A stretch of DNA of 64,000 nucleotides. Source: Mactromeris polynyma. Its lineage: Eukaryota > Mollusca > Bivalvia > Venerida > Mactridae. A program made the translations under genes and the position numbers. Below, in pieces: positions 11,447-22,406 of this stretch (positions are counted from its first letter, which is position 1; every line of letters starts with the position of its first letter). The notes beneath the pieces were generated by a model. That model worked only from the letters and a program-made list of their open reading frames with translations. It made no database searches and was not told the DNA's origin. The stretch is taken from the NCBI GenBank assembly GCA_032209605.1, contig JASFXZ010000003.1:28608762-28672761 (forward strand). Direction: 5' to 3'.

Positions 11447-14332
11447 ATGGGAAAGGAATGTGTTGCTGTGGGATGTAGCAACCGAGATACTGATAAACAG
11501 TTAGGACTAAAGTTTCATAGGCTACCTAAGGAAGAAACACGTAGAAAGTTATGGTTGAATGCTATCAACAGGAAAGATCAAGTTACTGGGAAAGACTGGG
11601 TGCCAGGGGATGATGGAGCTCGAGTTTGCAGTGATCATTTCATACGAGGTATTTAATTGCTTAGCTATTTATTTATGTATTTTATTTCTTCATACTACCT
11701 CACATTATTGAGAAATGAACTCGTTGCAGTTTGTTGATTTAAAGGCGTATCCTACAATAAGGCCGTTTTTTTCTAACGCAGAGATTTCCTTTAAACTTTT
11801 TATATTTGATCAGTGTAATGAATCTAACCAAAATATGAAATAAAAATAATAGCTTGATTTTAAGATAAAGATTGTTTTATTGTGTTTCAAATGTAATATA
11901 TATGGAAAGTGAAAGTTGAAAAAATTTACCCTTAATACCCCACTTGGTAACCCATTATCGTTTTACATTTTCATAAAATGTGTTAGTTTTTAAATATTTA
12001 TTGAAGACCATTTTATAATTTCATATGTAGAATTTTAAATATCAATGACTTTTTTGTTTTTAATAATAAAGTATATAGAAAAAGAAAGTAGAAGGTGTAT
12101 ATCATATTACATGATGTAACTTGTAAGTGGTAATATATTATATAACTATAAGGCTAGCACGATAGTCAATTTATATTTATTCATTTTATTATTTTATTTC
12201 ATCAGGGAAAAGTGATGACCGCAGCAGTCCAGATTATGTGCCATCTGTCAACATGGGTTACAAAACACCTCTACGCAGTTTGGATCGCTACAATCGCACT
12301 GTGAGTCGTACAGCAGAGAAATGCTCGAAACGTCAACTACCGTTCGAAGATTCACAGAGCCGGCCGGACTCCGAAGCTGCTGAACTCCTGCTTAATTTGT
12401 CAACTCCCCCACAGACTCATACAAACAAGGAAAACTCAGGTACATGAATGTGAACATTTAGTTCATTGATTAACTGTTTTACCTATATATATATCATAAG
12501 CATGATTTAGACCTCTAAAGACAAAAGAATTGAGTAGTTCACTCCATCTTTTAAGCTTGTCCGACAGTTGGCTGATTGTTAAAGTTTCTATTAAATTGTA
12601 TGATTTACAAACATCTTTCTTCAACATACAAATCAATACATTAGGAGTTCATTCTTTGTTAATTAATTCATGTTAATGGATGTTTAACTATACAGGAAAT
12701 ATAATTTTCATATATGTTTAGGTAATCAACTGAACAAACAATGAGCATAGTATTACTTTCAAGATATTCAAATGAAACTTGTTATACATTTTTCCAGTGT
12801 CTATATGCACATGTATTGATGTATAGCAATGGTAAAGTTCTGGCTTTAATAATAATTGAGTTATGCCATTTTTCACTAGAAGAACAGACAATCATTGACG
12901 TTTGCTCTGCAGCGCTCATGTCTACTTTTGGAAAACTTGTGAAATAGAAATAAGATGGGCCAATAACAAAATATTGTTTGTTTCCCCTCCCACGACCGAC
13001 TGTTGAAAATTACCCCTACTGTAAATATTTTATTGAGGTTTCGCTAAAATTGCCGTGTACGAACCTTGTCAGTTGAGTAGCCACATCATCAATAAATCTA
13101 TGAAGCAGGGATAAATAGATTTTAGCTACAAGTATCATATTTTTACTTGCCCTAATGAAGATAAATCTATTAAGATATTATTATTAAATCTATACAGAAC
13201 ACATTTTAAGCTTGTGAAAAAAAATATCTGCACTACCTACCCTACCCTGATTGGCTAGGGTCGCGGGAGTGGAAACAAACATATTTTTAATGTCAGCCTT
13301 GACTGTAATACAACTTGATTTTACCTATCTTTTTTTTGTTTTGCAGACAAAAGCAATCAGCATGACACCTGCATCAAGCTGCTGGCAGAGGCCAATATTA
13401 AAACGAAACAGGTTTCGGAAGAATTGAACAGACTGACTATTGAAAACAGTGAACTTAAGCAAGTGAAATGTAATCTAAGATTTGTCCATTTGTCTGAGGA
13501 GGAAATAAAGTTCTACACCGGCCTACCCTCCAATTCATGTTACCAGTGGCTGCTGGGGTATGTGAAGGATGTGCTTCCCAAATCAACACTGCTAGAAGAT
13601 TCAGACATGCTACTGCTTACACTCATGAAATTAAGACTCAATCCACCACAGAAGGATTTAGCGTTCCGATTTAGGATATCGGAGTCCTCGATAACTTCGT
13701 ATATTCACTCAGCCATTCCGGCTCTAGCCAAGAAGTTGACTTTTCTTATTCGTTGGCCTGCACATGAAGAAGTAATGGATTCGCGTCCACAGTGTTTTAA
13801 AGACACATTTCCAAAATGTGTTTCAATTATTGACTGCACAGAGGTGTTCATTGCCGCGCCAGCTGACTTTGAAGCCAGGAATGCAACATACAGTTCCTAC
13901 AAACATACGAATACTGTAAAATTCTTAGTGAGCATTACTCCAGCTGGAGCCGTCTCATTTGTGTCAAATGCATATCCTGGAAAGATTTCAGACAAAGTGT
14001 TAACAAATGACTGTGGTTATTTAGACTTCATTGAGCATGGTGATCTTGTCCTGGCTGACCGTGGTTTTTTAATTGCTGATGAACTGAATGAGTTAGGTGC
14101 TGAACTTGTTATACCAGCATTTACAAGAGGAAAATCACAGTTGAGTGCACGGGATGTGGAAAGGGGAAGAAAAATCTCGAATGTAAGAATTCATGTGGAG
14201 AGGGCCATGGAAAGGCTTAAAAACTTCAGAATCCTATCTGAAAGGATGCATTCCAATATGGTTCCTCACGCTGACAGTATAATGACCATTTCAGCAGCAA
14301 TTATGAATTTGCATCCAAGTCTTGTGACTTAA
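11447..14332 (+). CDS. THAP/DDE transposase, copy C
   Basis: Exons 11447-11648, 12206-12439 and 13347-14332, same splice sites as copy B, 473 aa. The only protein difference I see is Gly to Ala at residue 268, at the end of the helix-turn-helix region. All THAP and DDE key residues are kept. Confidence 0.92.
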
Positions 14333-15047
14333 CTGCTTTTGTGCAATTTAGTGTATGTAACTGTTCACTGCTTTGTTAAAAAAAGTGTCAATGAAATTCT
14401 ACAGAATTAATAGTTTATTCCATATATGTGGATTCTGTTTGGATACTGTTATTGTCTGTTTTGAATGCATTGTATTACATGTCGTAAAAAAAGAGATGTT
14501 TATTTCAATTAAATTGTTTCTTTTTCATTTTACATGTTATATTTGCCACTAATTTGTCTTTCAGTGCAAAATGATGGTGAAAGTTGAGTTTGGTAGCATA
14601 AATGGGTAATGTTACACCATTCAAATTTGCAATTGAATATTCACTGCTAAAACACTATACAACTTCAGTAATAAGATCAACCTTGGAACCCTTAAAATTG
14701 AGATGGTCTTTATATTGAGGTTGAATAAAGAGCAAAACACAGAAATGGAATTGAAAGTAGTTTTTAATTTTGAGGTGGTATTATTTTTGGATCATTAATA
14801 ATAACAGATACAAGACAGATTGAACATCCAAATAAATGCATACAATTTCTTATTTCAAGAAAAACATAAACTATCAATATAACAATAAACTGAAGTATTA
14901 CAGCAATGACTTGTAGTATTTAGAAAATAGTAACTCTGGAAAACAAAATGAACTGTTTGTATGGTTCTTCATTATACACTGTATTTCACTTTCTACACAA
15001 AGGTATGACTTCTATTAAATTGTCACCACAACACTGACACCATGATT

Positions 15048-17900
15048 CTATGTCCTACACCTTGGGCATAACCATTTACCCCTTGGTTTTCGTTTGACAC
15101 TGACACAGCCGTAATGACACCAGCCAATATGACAGTCCTCATTGGAGCACAGGATCATTTTCCCATACTCTGGCTCCTCACAGATGCACCAAGTCTGTAC
15201 GTCTTCAGTCGGTGTGATCACTATTTGCTTGTTTTTTAGCTTTGATGTCAATAGTTCAGGGAGAAGGTAATCTTGCAAAAAAGCATTACACTTGTTCTCA
15301 AGGATTTCTATGAATTGGATGTCTCTTTGAACTCTAATTATCACTATACTGGGCGATCCAGAGGGCTGACTCATCACTACAAAATCACAATACTGAACTC
15401 CATAAACCAGCATCTGGAACTGCACTTGAGTATAGTATCTATGTTTTTGTTTAAGTCTCAAGTTCTCATCAAGGCAAAAGTCTTTGTCACATTTAGCAGC
15501 TTCCAGTGCTGTAACAGATTTATGTTTAAATGGACATTTAATCTCCAGTGTGCCAATCCCACAGCAGACACAACTTACAACACCATCAGCTGTTGCTCCC
15601 ATGAATGGACTTGTTTCACTCAGCAAGAATCCAGACTGAGAACAATCAAAGTTTGAATGTTGAGACTTAACATGTTGTTGATACATGTCTCGCGCACTGG
15701 ACTCGTTGTCAAGTCCCCACTTAACACAATCTTTCTTGCTGAGGTCATACGACTTGTACCCAGCAACTCGCATCACCAAGTTGTCTGGGCAGGTAGACTC
15801 TTTCAAAGTAAGAATGTCATGAGCCTTTGTAGCCGTTATTCTACCTTTTCTATGGTTAAACCATAAAGGAGAGATGTTCTGTCCTTTAGTCTTGTTAAAA
15901 AGATTAATAATTTGATCAGATGTCACTTTTGTTGAACATATTATGTCTTGTGCCTTAATTAGAATTTCATTTTGAGGGAGGTTTTCATGGTTTTTATTGA
16001 ACAAGTTGATTGGAAGTGGAGGTAGTGGTTCTTCTCTGGTCGGTTGAACAATCTTTTGGTTTGGGATGATACTTGGTATGAGCTTGAAAAAGGAAGCATT
16101 TGGACATGCAGCATACAAGGCCTTTAGCTGTTCTTCACATGGCAGGGGATCACGACTTGACGGGTTGATGGACTCAACCTTCTTCTTCCTGTTCCCGAAC
16201 AGGTGCTGGAGCTGTGTTACAGGACTTGGGTCCACCTAATGAGTAAATAACAAAAAGTCAATACTAAATTAACTGACAGTTAAGTTCAGTTATACAAGTG
16301 TATTTTTCTCTCTGTATCTATATTTAACATCTTTGGGGTTTTACATTACTCTTATATCATACGAACATTATATCGTTTAATAAATCACGCCATCTCTAAA
16401 TGCAACCAATTCAATTACTTTATTTTTGTTTAGCTCCTTAGTTTTTTAGTCACATAGTAAAGCATGAAACTTTGTTGGTGTCATCACAAGAACTAAAATA
16501 GTTTATTTCTTACTGAGTTTCTCAATAATGTTCCTATATATTTGATTCCTAAAAGACATCTATGTTTGAATTATTTAAGAATTAACCCATATGTACCTGC
16601 TCTTTGAAATACTGATTCCACATCCGACCGACATCTGTGGACGACTTCTCTGTATATCTCCATCGAACAGCTAATTCAACTTTAAATAGAATGGCAGCTA
16701 CATGGCTACAAGTTTCTCCCAATCTGAAAATGTTATAGAACATGTTTAAGATAAACCATGAACTCTGTATAACATTCACTGGTGAATGTACATCACACTA
16801 CCATACTTTAGTCATTTAGTCATGGCATTTAAGATTTCAAACATATTGAAAAGTTTGGTTGTCAGTGTAGCGCACTCGGCTCACACCAAGGTGTTCCATG
16901 TTCGAGTCCCTGCTAGGGCTTATGTAAGTTTTGTTGGTGATCACTTAACTGCACAAGTGAGTGTCCGTCAACACAATACCATACTCTAGCACACCGTCGT
17001 TACTTATTGATATAACCTTCTTCACAATCATTGTGAAATAAATTAAGTTTAAACTAACTTTTATTATCAGTTTAACTTTAAGGAATTTAATTACACTAAG
17101 TGATATCCTGTAAGTTTTGGTCAATTCGAGAAAAAAGCAACATACCCTGCCATACATGTGCAGTGTGCACAGTAGACATCTGCACTGTCTTTATCAAGAC
17201 ACACCCAGGCTGAATGGGGCTCGTCCCTGATCCGCATAGATGGGATGACAGCTGCTCGCAGAAAGCAGTACGGACTGTCTTCAACATTGTTGTAGAGGAC
17301 AACCCGCACATGTCTGCTTTCCACATACCTGGAATATGTAATACATAATACGTAGAGATATGTATTGTTGCATGTTAGACATAAATAACATACATAAATG
17401 TTATAACCTTTGAAGCACACGCCTCGAATACAAACATGCTTATTTTACCTATTTATTTATCAAACAAATTACATACATATTTTAAAAAAGAACATGACTA
17501 CTGAAATGAAGATCTATACATAATACAGTGTACATGACAAACATACTCAGTCACAGATTTCATAAAATATCACGATATCACACCCTGCATCATAACTTGC
17601 AAACGATATATGTATATATATGTACCTGTAAGCCTCAAGGCTCTTGTAATTTCTCATGGATGTGGCATTGAAGAGGGCTGGACTCAAAATCAGGTACGTA
17701 TACAGCTGTCCGAAATCAAGGCTCGGCCAATTTGTCAAATCACGGCTCCATTTCTCATCAGGAATTTTGTATGGGTCAGGGAGAGTTTTCAGACCTTTAT
17801 CAAACATCAATTTGGAGAAATACCTCTTTCTCGCTTCACTATCAAGTCCTTTAACATAAATTGACACATCTGTCAAGTTTTCCCGTACTTTTTCGGTCAT
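15048..17900 (-). CDS. SWIM / YqaJ-nuclease / PHD-finger protein, copy C
   Basis: Exons 17900-17626, 17328-17146, 16723-16597 and 16235-15048; 590 aa. It differs from copies A and B by Arg to Ile at residue 293 (base 15943), in the linker between the SWIM finger and the nuclease domain, so probably without effect on catalysis. Confidence 0.91.
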
Positions 17901-17929
17901 GACCTTTCACTTTTACGGTTCACAAAATA

Positions 17930-18111
17930 ACAACAATGGCGGTTTGGCCGATCGATTGACGGCCAGTAACTACGCATGCGCAAAAGTGACGTCATACCGG
18001 GGATTTCTAAATTCTCCTATGAGGAGAATTTACTGTTTCGTCACTTCCGGGAATTTTCCGTTACTAAAAATAGCCTGGCCGTCAACCTCTCGGCCAAACC
18101 GCCATTGTTGT
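17930..18111. promoter_or_regulatory. Palindromic junction / bidirectional promoter, C-D
   Basis: Third copy of the palindrome, between the YqaJ start of copy C (17900) and the transposase start of copy D (18177). It is unchanged from the others by eye. Confidence 0.75.
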
Positions 18112-18176
18112 ACATTGTCGAACGAGTAAACTTACACAGTAGATATATAATTTTCGCATATTATTGGAAATCCACG

Positions 18177-21063
18177 ATGGGAAAGGAATGTGTTGCTGTG
18201 GGGTGTAGCAACCGAGATACTGATAAACAGTTAGGACTAAAGTTTCATAGGCTACCTAAGGAAGAAACACGTAGAAAGTTATGGTTGAATGCTATCAACA
18301 GGAAAGATCAAGTTACTGGGAAAGACTGGGTGCCAGGGGATGATGGAGCTCGAGTTTGCAGTGATCATTTCATACGAGGTATTTAATTGCTTAGCTATTT
18401 ATTTATGTATTTTATTTCTTCATACTACCTCACATTATTGAGAAATGAACTCGTTGCAGTTTGTTGATTTAAAGGCGTATCCTACAATAAGGCCGTTTTT
18501 TTCTAACGCAGAGATTTCCTTTAAACTTTTTTATATTTGATCAGTGTAATGAATCTAACCAAAATATGAAATAAAAATAATAGCTTGATTTTAAGATAAA
18601 GATTGTTTTATTGTGTTTCAAATGTAATATATATGGAAAGTGAAAGTTGAAAAAATTTACCCTTAATACCCCACTTGGTAACCCATTATCGTTTTACATT
18701 TTCATAAAATGTGTTAGTTTTTAAATATTTATTGAAGACCATTTTATAATTTCATATGTAGAATTTTAAATATCAATGACTTTTTTGTTTTTAATAATAA
18801 AGTATATAGAAAAAGAAAGTAGAAGATGTATATCATATTACATGATGTAACTTGTAAGTGGTAATATATTATATAACTATAAGGCTAGCACGATAGTCAA
18901 TTTATATTTATTCATTTTATTATTTTATTTCATCAGGGAAAAGTGATGACCGCAGCAGTCCAGATTATGTGCCATCTGTCAACATGGGTTACAAAACACC
19001 TCTACGCAGTTTGGATCGCTACAATCGCACTGTGAGTCGTACAGCAGAGAAATGCTCGAAACGTCAACTACCGTTCGAAGATTCACAGAGCCGGCCGGAC
19101 TCCGAAGCTGCTGAACTCCTGCTTAATTTGTCAACTCCCCCACAGACTCATACAAACAAGGAAAACTCAGGTACATGAATGTGAACATTTAGTTCATTGA
19201 TTAACTGTTTTACCTATATATATATCATAAGCATGATTTAGACCTCTAAAGACAAAAGAATTGAGTAGTTCACTCCATCTTTTAAGCTTGTCCGACAGTT
19301 GGCTGATTGTTAAAGTTTCTATTAAATTGTATGATTTACAAACATCTTTCTTCAACATACAAATCAATACATTAGGAGTTCATTCTTTGTTAATTAATTC
19401 ATGTTAATGGATGTTTAACTATACAGGAAATATAATTTTCATATATGTTTAGGTAATCAACTGAACAAACAATGAGCATAGTATTACTTTCAAGATATTC
19501 AAATGAAACTTGTTATACATTTTTCCAGTGTCTATATGCACATGTATTGATGTATAGCAATGGTAAAGTTCTGGCTTTAATAATAATTGAGTTATGCCAT
19601 TTTTCACTAGAAGAACAGACAATCATTGACGTTTGCTCTGCAGCGCTCATGTCTACTTTTGGAAAACTTGTGAAATAGAAATAAGATGGGCCAATAACAA
19701 AATATTGTTTGTTTCCCCTCCCACGACCGACTGTTGAAAATTACCCCTACTGTAAATATTTTATTGAGGTTTCGCTAAAATTGCCGTGTACGAACCTTGT
19801 CAGTTGAGTAGCCACATCATCAATAAATCTATGAAGCAGGGATAAATAGATTTTAGCTACAAGTATCATATTTTTACTTGCCCTAATGAAGATAAATCTA
19901 TTAAGATATTATTATTAAATCTATACAGAACACATTTTAAGCTTGTGAAAAAAAATATCTGCACTACCTACCCTACCCTGATTGGCTAGGGTCGCGGGAG
20001 TGGAAACAAACATATTTTTAATGTCAGCCTTGACTGTAATACAACTTGATTTTACCTATCTTTTTTTTGTTTTGCAGACAAAAGCAATCAGCATGACACC
20101 TGCATCAAGCTGCTGGCAGAGGCCAATATTAAAACGAAACAGGTTTCGGAAGAATTGAACAGACTGACTATTGAAAACAGTGAACTTAAGCAAGTGAAAT
20201 GTAATCTAAGATTTGTCCATTTGTCTGAGGAGGAAATAAAGTTCTACACCGGCCTACCCTCCAATTCATGTTACCAGTGGCTGCTGGGGTATGTGAAGGA
20301 TGTGCTTCCCAAATCAACACTGCTAGAAGATTCAGACATGCTACTGCTTACACTCATGAAATTAAGACTCAATCCACCACAGAAGGATTTAGCGTTCCGA
20401 TTTAGGATATCGGAGTCCTCGATAACTTCGTATATTCACTCAGCCATTCCGGCTCTAGCCAAGAAGTTGACTTTTCTTATTCGTTGGCCTGCACATGAAG
20501 AAGTAATGGATTCGCGTCCACAGTGTTTTAAAGACACATTTCCAAAATGTGTTTCAATTATTGACTGCACAGAGGTGTTCATTGCCGCGCCAGCTGACTT
20601 TGAAGCCAGGAATGCAACATACAGTTCCTACAAACATACGAATACTGTAAAATTCTTAGTGAGCATTACTCCAGCTGGAGCCGTCTCATTTGTGTCAAAT
20701 GCATATCCTGGAAAGATTTCAGACAAAGTGTTAACAAATGACTGTGGTTATTTAGACTTCATTGAGCATGGTGATCTTGTCCTGGCTGACCGTGGTTTTT
20801 TAATTGCTGATGAACTGAATGAGTTAGGTGCTGAACTTGTTATACCAGCATTTACAAGAGGAAAATCACAGTTGAGTGCACGGGATGTGGAAAGGGGAAG
20901 AAAAATCTCGAATGTAAGAATTCATGTGGAGAGGGCCATGGAAAGGCTTAAAAACTTCAGAATCCTATCTGAAAGGATGCATTCCAATATGGTTCCTCAC
21001 GCTGACAGTATAATGACCATTTCAGCAGCAATTATGAATTTGCATCCAAGTCTTGTGACTTAA
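18177..21063 (+). CDS. THAP/DDE transposase, copy D
   Basis: Exons 18177-18378, 18937-19170 and 20078-21063, 473 aa. The extra T near 18530 falls in intron 1 and does not touch the frame. The change at 18203 is silent in a THAP glycine codon. Residue 268 is Ala as in copy C. The gene is intact although the right part of its element is missing, so copy D could still supply transposase. Confidence 0.92.
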
Positions 21064-21778
21064 CTGCTTTTGTGCAATTTAGTGTATGTAACTGTTCACT
21101 GCTTTGTTAAAAAAAGTGTCAATGAAATTCTACAGAATTAATAGTTTATTCCATATATGTGGATTCTGTTTGGATACTGTTATTGTCTGTTTTGAATGCA
21201 TTGTATTACATGTCGTAAAAAAAGAGATGTTTATTTCAATTAAATTGTTTCTTTTTCATTTTACATGTTATATTTGCCACTAATTTGTCTTTCAGTGCAA
21301 AATGATGGTGAAAGTTGAGTTTGGTAGCATAAATGGGTAATGTTACACCATTCAAATTTGCAATTGAATATTCACTGCTAAAACACTATACAACTTCAGT
21401 AATAAGATCAACCTTGGAACCCTTAAAATTGAGATGGTCTTTATATTGAGGTTGAATAAAGAGCAAAACACAGAAATGGAATTGAAAGTAGTTTTTAATT
21501 TTGAGGTGGTATTATTTTTGGATCTTTAATAATAACAGATACAAGACAGATTGAACATCCAAATAAATGCATACAATTTCTTATTTCAAGAAAAACATAA
21601 ACTATCAATATAACAATAAACTGAAGTATTACAGCAATGACTTGTAGTATTTAGAAAATAGTAACTCTGGAAAACAAAATGAACTGTTTGTATGGTTCTT
21701 CATTATACACTGTATTTCACTTTCTACACAAAGGTATGACTTCTATTAAATTGTCACCACAACACTGACACCATGATT

Positions 21779-22215
21779 CTATGTCCTACACCTTGGGCAT
21801 AACCATTTACCCCTTGGTTTTCGTTTGACACTGACACAGCCGTAATGACACCAGCCAATATGACAGTCCTCATTGGAGCACAGGATCATTTTCCCATACT
21901 CTGGCTCCTCACAGATGCACCAAGTCTGTACGTCTTCAGTCGGTGTGATCACTATTTGCTTGTTTTTTAGCTTTGATGTCAATAGTTCAGGGAGAAGGTA
22001 ATCTTGCAAAAAAGCATTACACTTGTTCTCAAGGATTTCTATGAATTGGATGTCTCTTTGAACTCTAATTATCACTATACTGGGCGATCCAGAGGGCTGA
22101 CTCATCACTACAAAATCACAATACTGAACTCCATAAACCAGCATCTGGAACTGCACTTGAGTATAGTATCTATGTTTTTGTTTAAGTCTCAAGTTCTCAT
22201 CAAGGCAAAAGTCTT
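21779..22215 (-). pseudogene. YqaJ/PHD gene, copy D, truncated by the array edge
   Basis: Only the last ~145 codons remain: the end of the nuclease domain (TQVQFQM helix) and the whole PHD finger, with the normal stop at 21779. The catalytic Asp and ExK motifs, the SWIM finger, the promoter and the start are gone. Homology stops after 22215, where the sequence switches to the tail of a SINE, so this copy cannot make a nuclease. Confidence 0.9.
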
Positions 22216-22335
22216 GGGGATTTGGACATCATTACATGTATTACGAAAAATTGCACTGGTGCAGCGAGTGATTCTATACAACTCCCTTGATTACCCACTC
22301 AGTATGCTAACCATTATACCACTACAACTTACCTT
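22216..22335 (-). repeat. tRNA-derived SINE at the array edge
   Basis: Read on the minus strand from about 22330 it has a tRNA-like start (GTGGTATAATGGTTAGCATAC) and a decayed B-box (ATAGAATCACT), followed by a tail (CAATTTTTCGTAATACATG) that ends exactly where transposon homology begins. It is a SINE fragment and not a working tRNA gene. Confidence 0.5.
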
Positions 22336-22406
22336 CTAATGTTCTGATAAAGAAGCATGCTTGAAAACTCTTATATTAATATGTTGTTTTGTTATTTTAT
22401 TTTCAG

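Larger units (their letters stand above)
11292..18018. mobile_element. ISL2EU-like element, copy C (complete)
   Basis: Second full unit, bounded by palindromes at 11200-11381 and 17930-18111. It differs from copy B at a few sites: transposase residue 268 is Ala rather than Gly, and YqaJ residue 293 is Ile rather than Arg. There are also scattered intronic or intergenic changes near 14795, 16487, 16908 and 17470. Both genes remain open. Confidence 0.75.
1..22215. repeat. Head-to-tail array of a 6.73-kb transposon unit (~3.3 copies)
   Basis: The sequence repeats with a period of 6730 bp (1-6730, 6731-13460), 6731 bp in the third unit (13461-20191, one extra T in a T-run near 18530), then a partial unit to 22215. 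By eye I count only about a dozen single-base differences across the array, so identity is near 99.9%. Examples are 15943 (C to A), 18203 (A to G) and the G/C difference at 252/6982 against 13712/20443. All copies point the same way. The right edge falls inside an exon after 22215, not at a terminal repeat. The left edge lies outside the window. Confidence 0.97.
18022..22215. mobile_element. ISL2EU-like element, copy D (right end lost)
   Basis: It has an intact left terminal repeat and transposase gene, but homology to the unit stops after 22215, inside the last YqaJ exon. About 2.5 kb, including the YqaJ start, its promoter and the right terminal repeat, is missing. Beyond the break lies a tRNA-derived SINE on the minus strand, then host-like sequence. 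Confidence 0.75.

Noticed and set aside
1..22215. Bacterial or phage origin because of the YqaJ domain
   Set aside because: Both genes have several GT-AG introns and eukaryotic THAP and PHD domains, and the flanks are eukaryotic repeats.
22250..22330. A functional tRNA gene beside the array
   Set aside because: The A-box region is good but the B-box is degenerate and the acceptor stem does not pair; it fits a SINE better.
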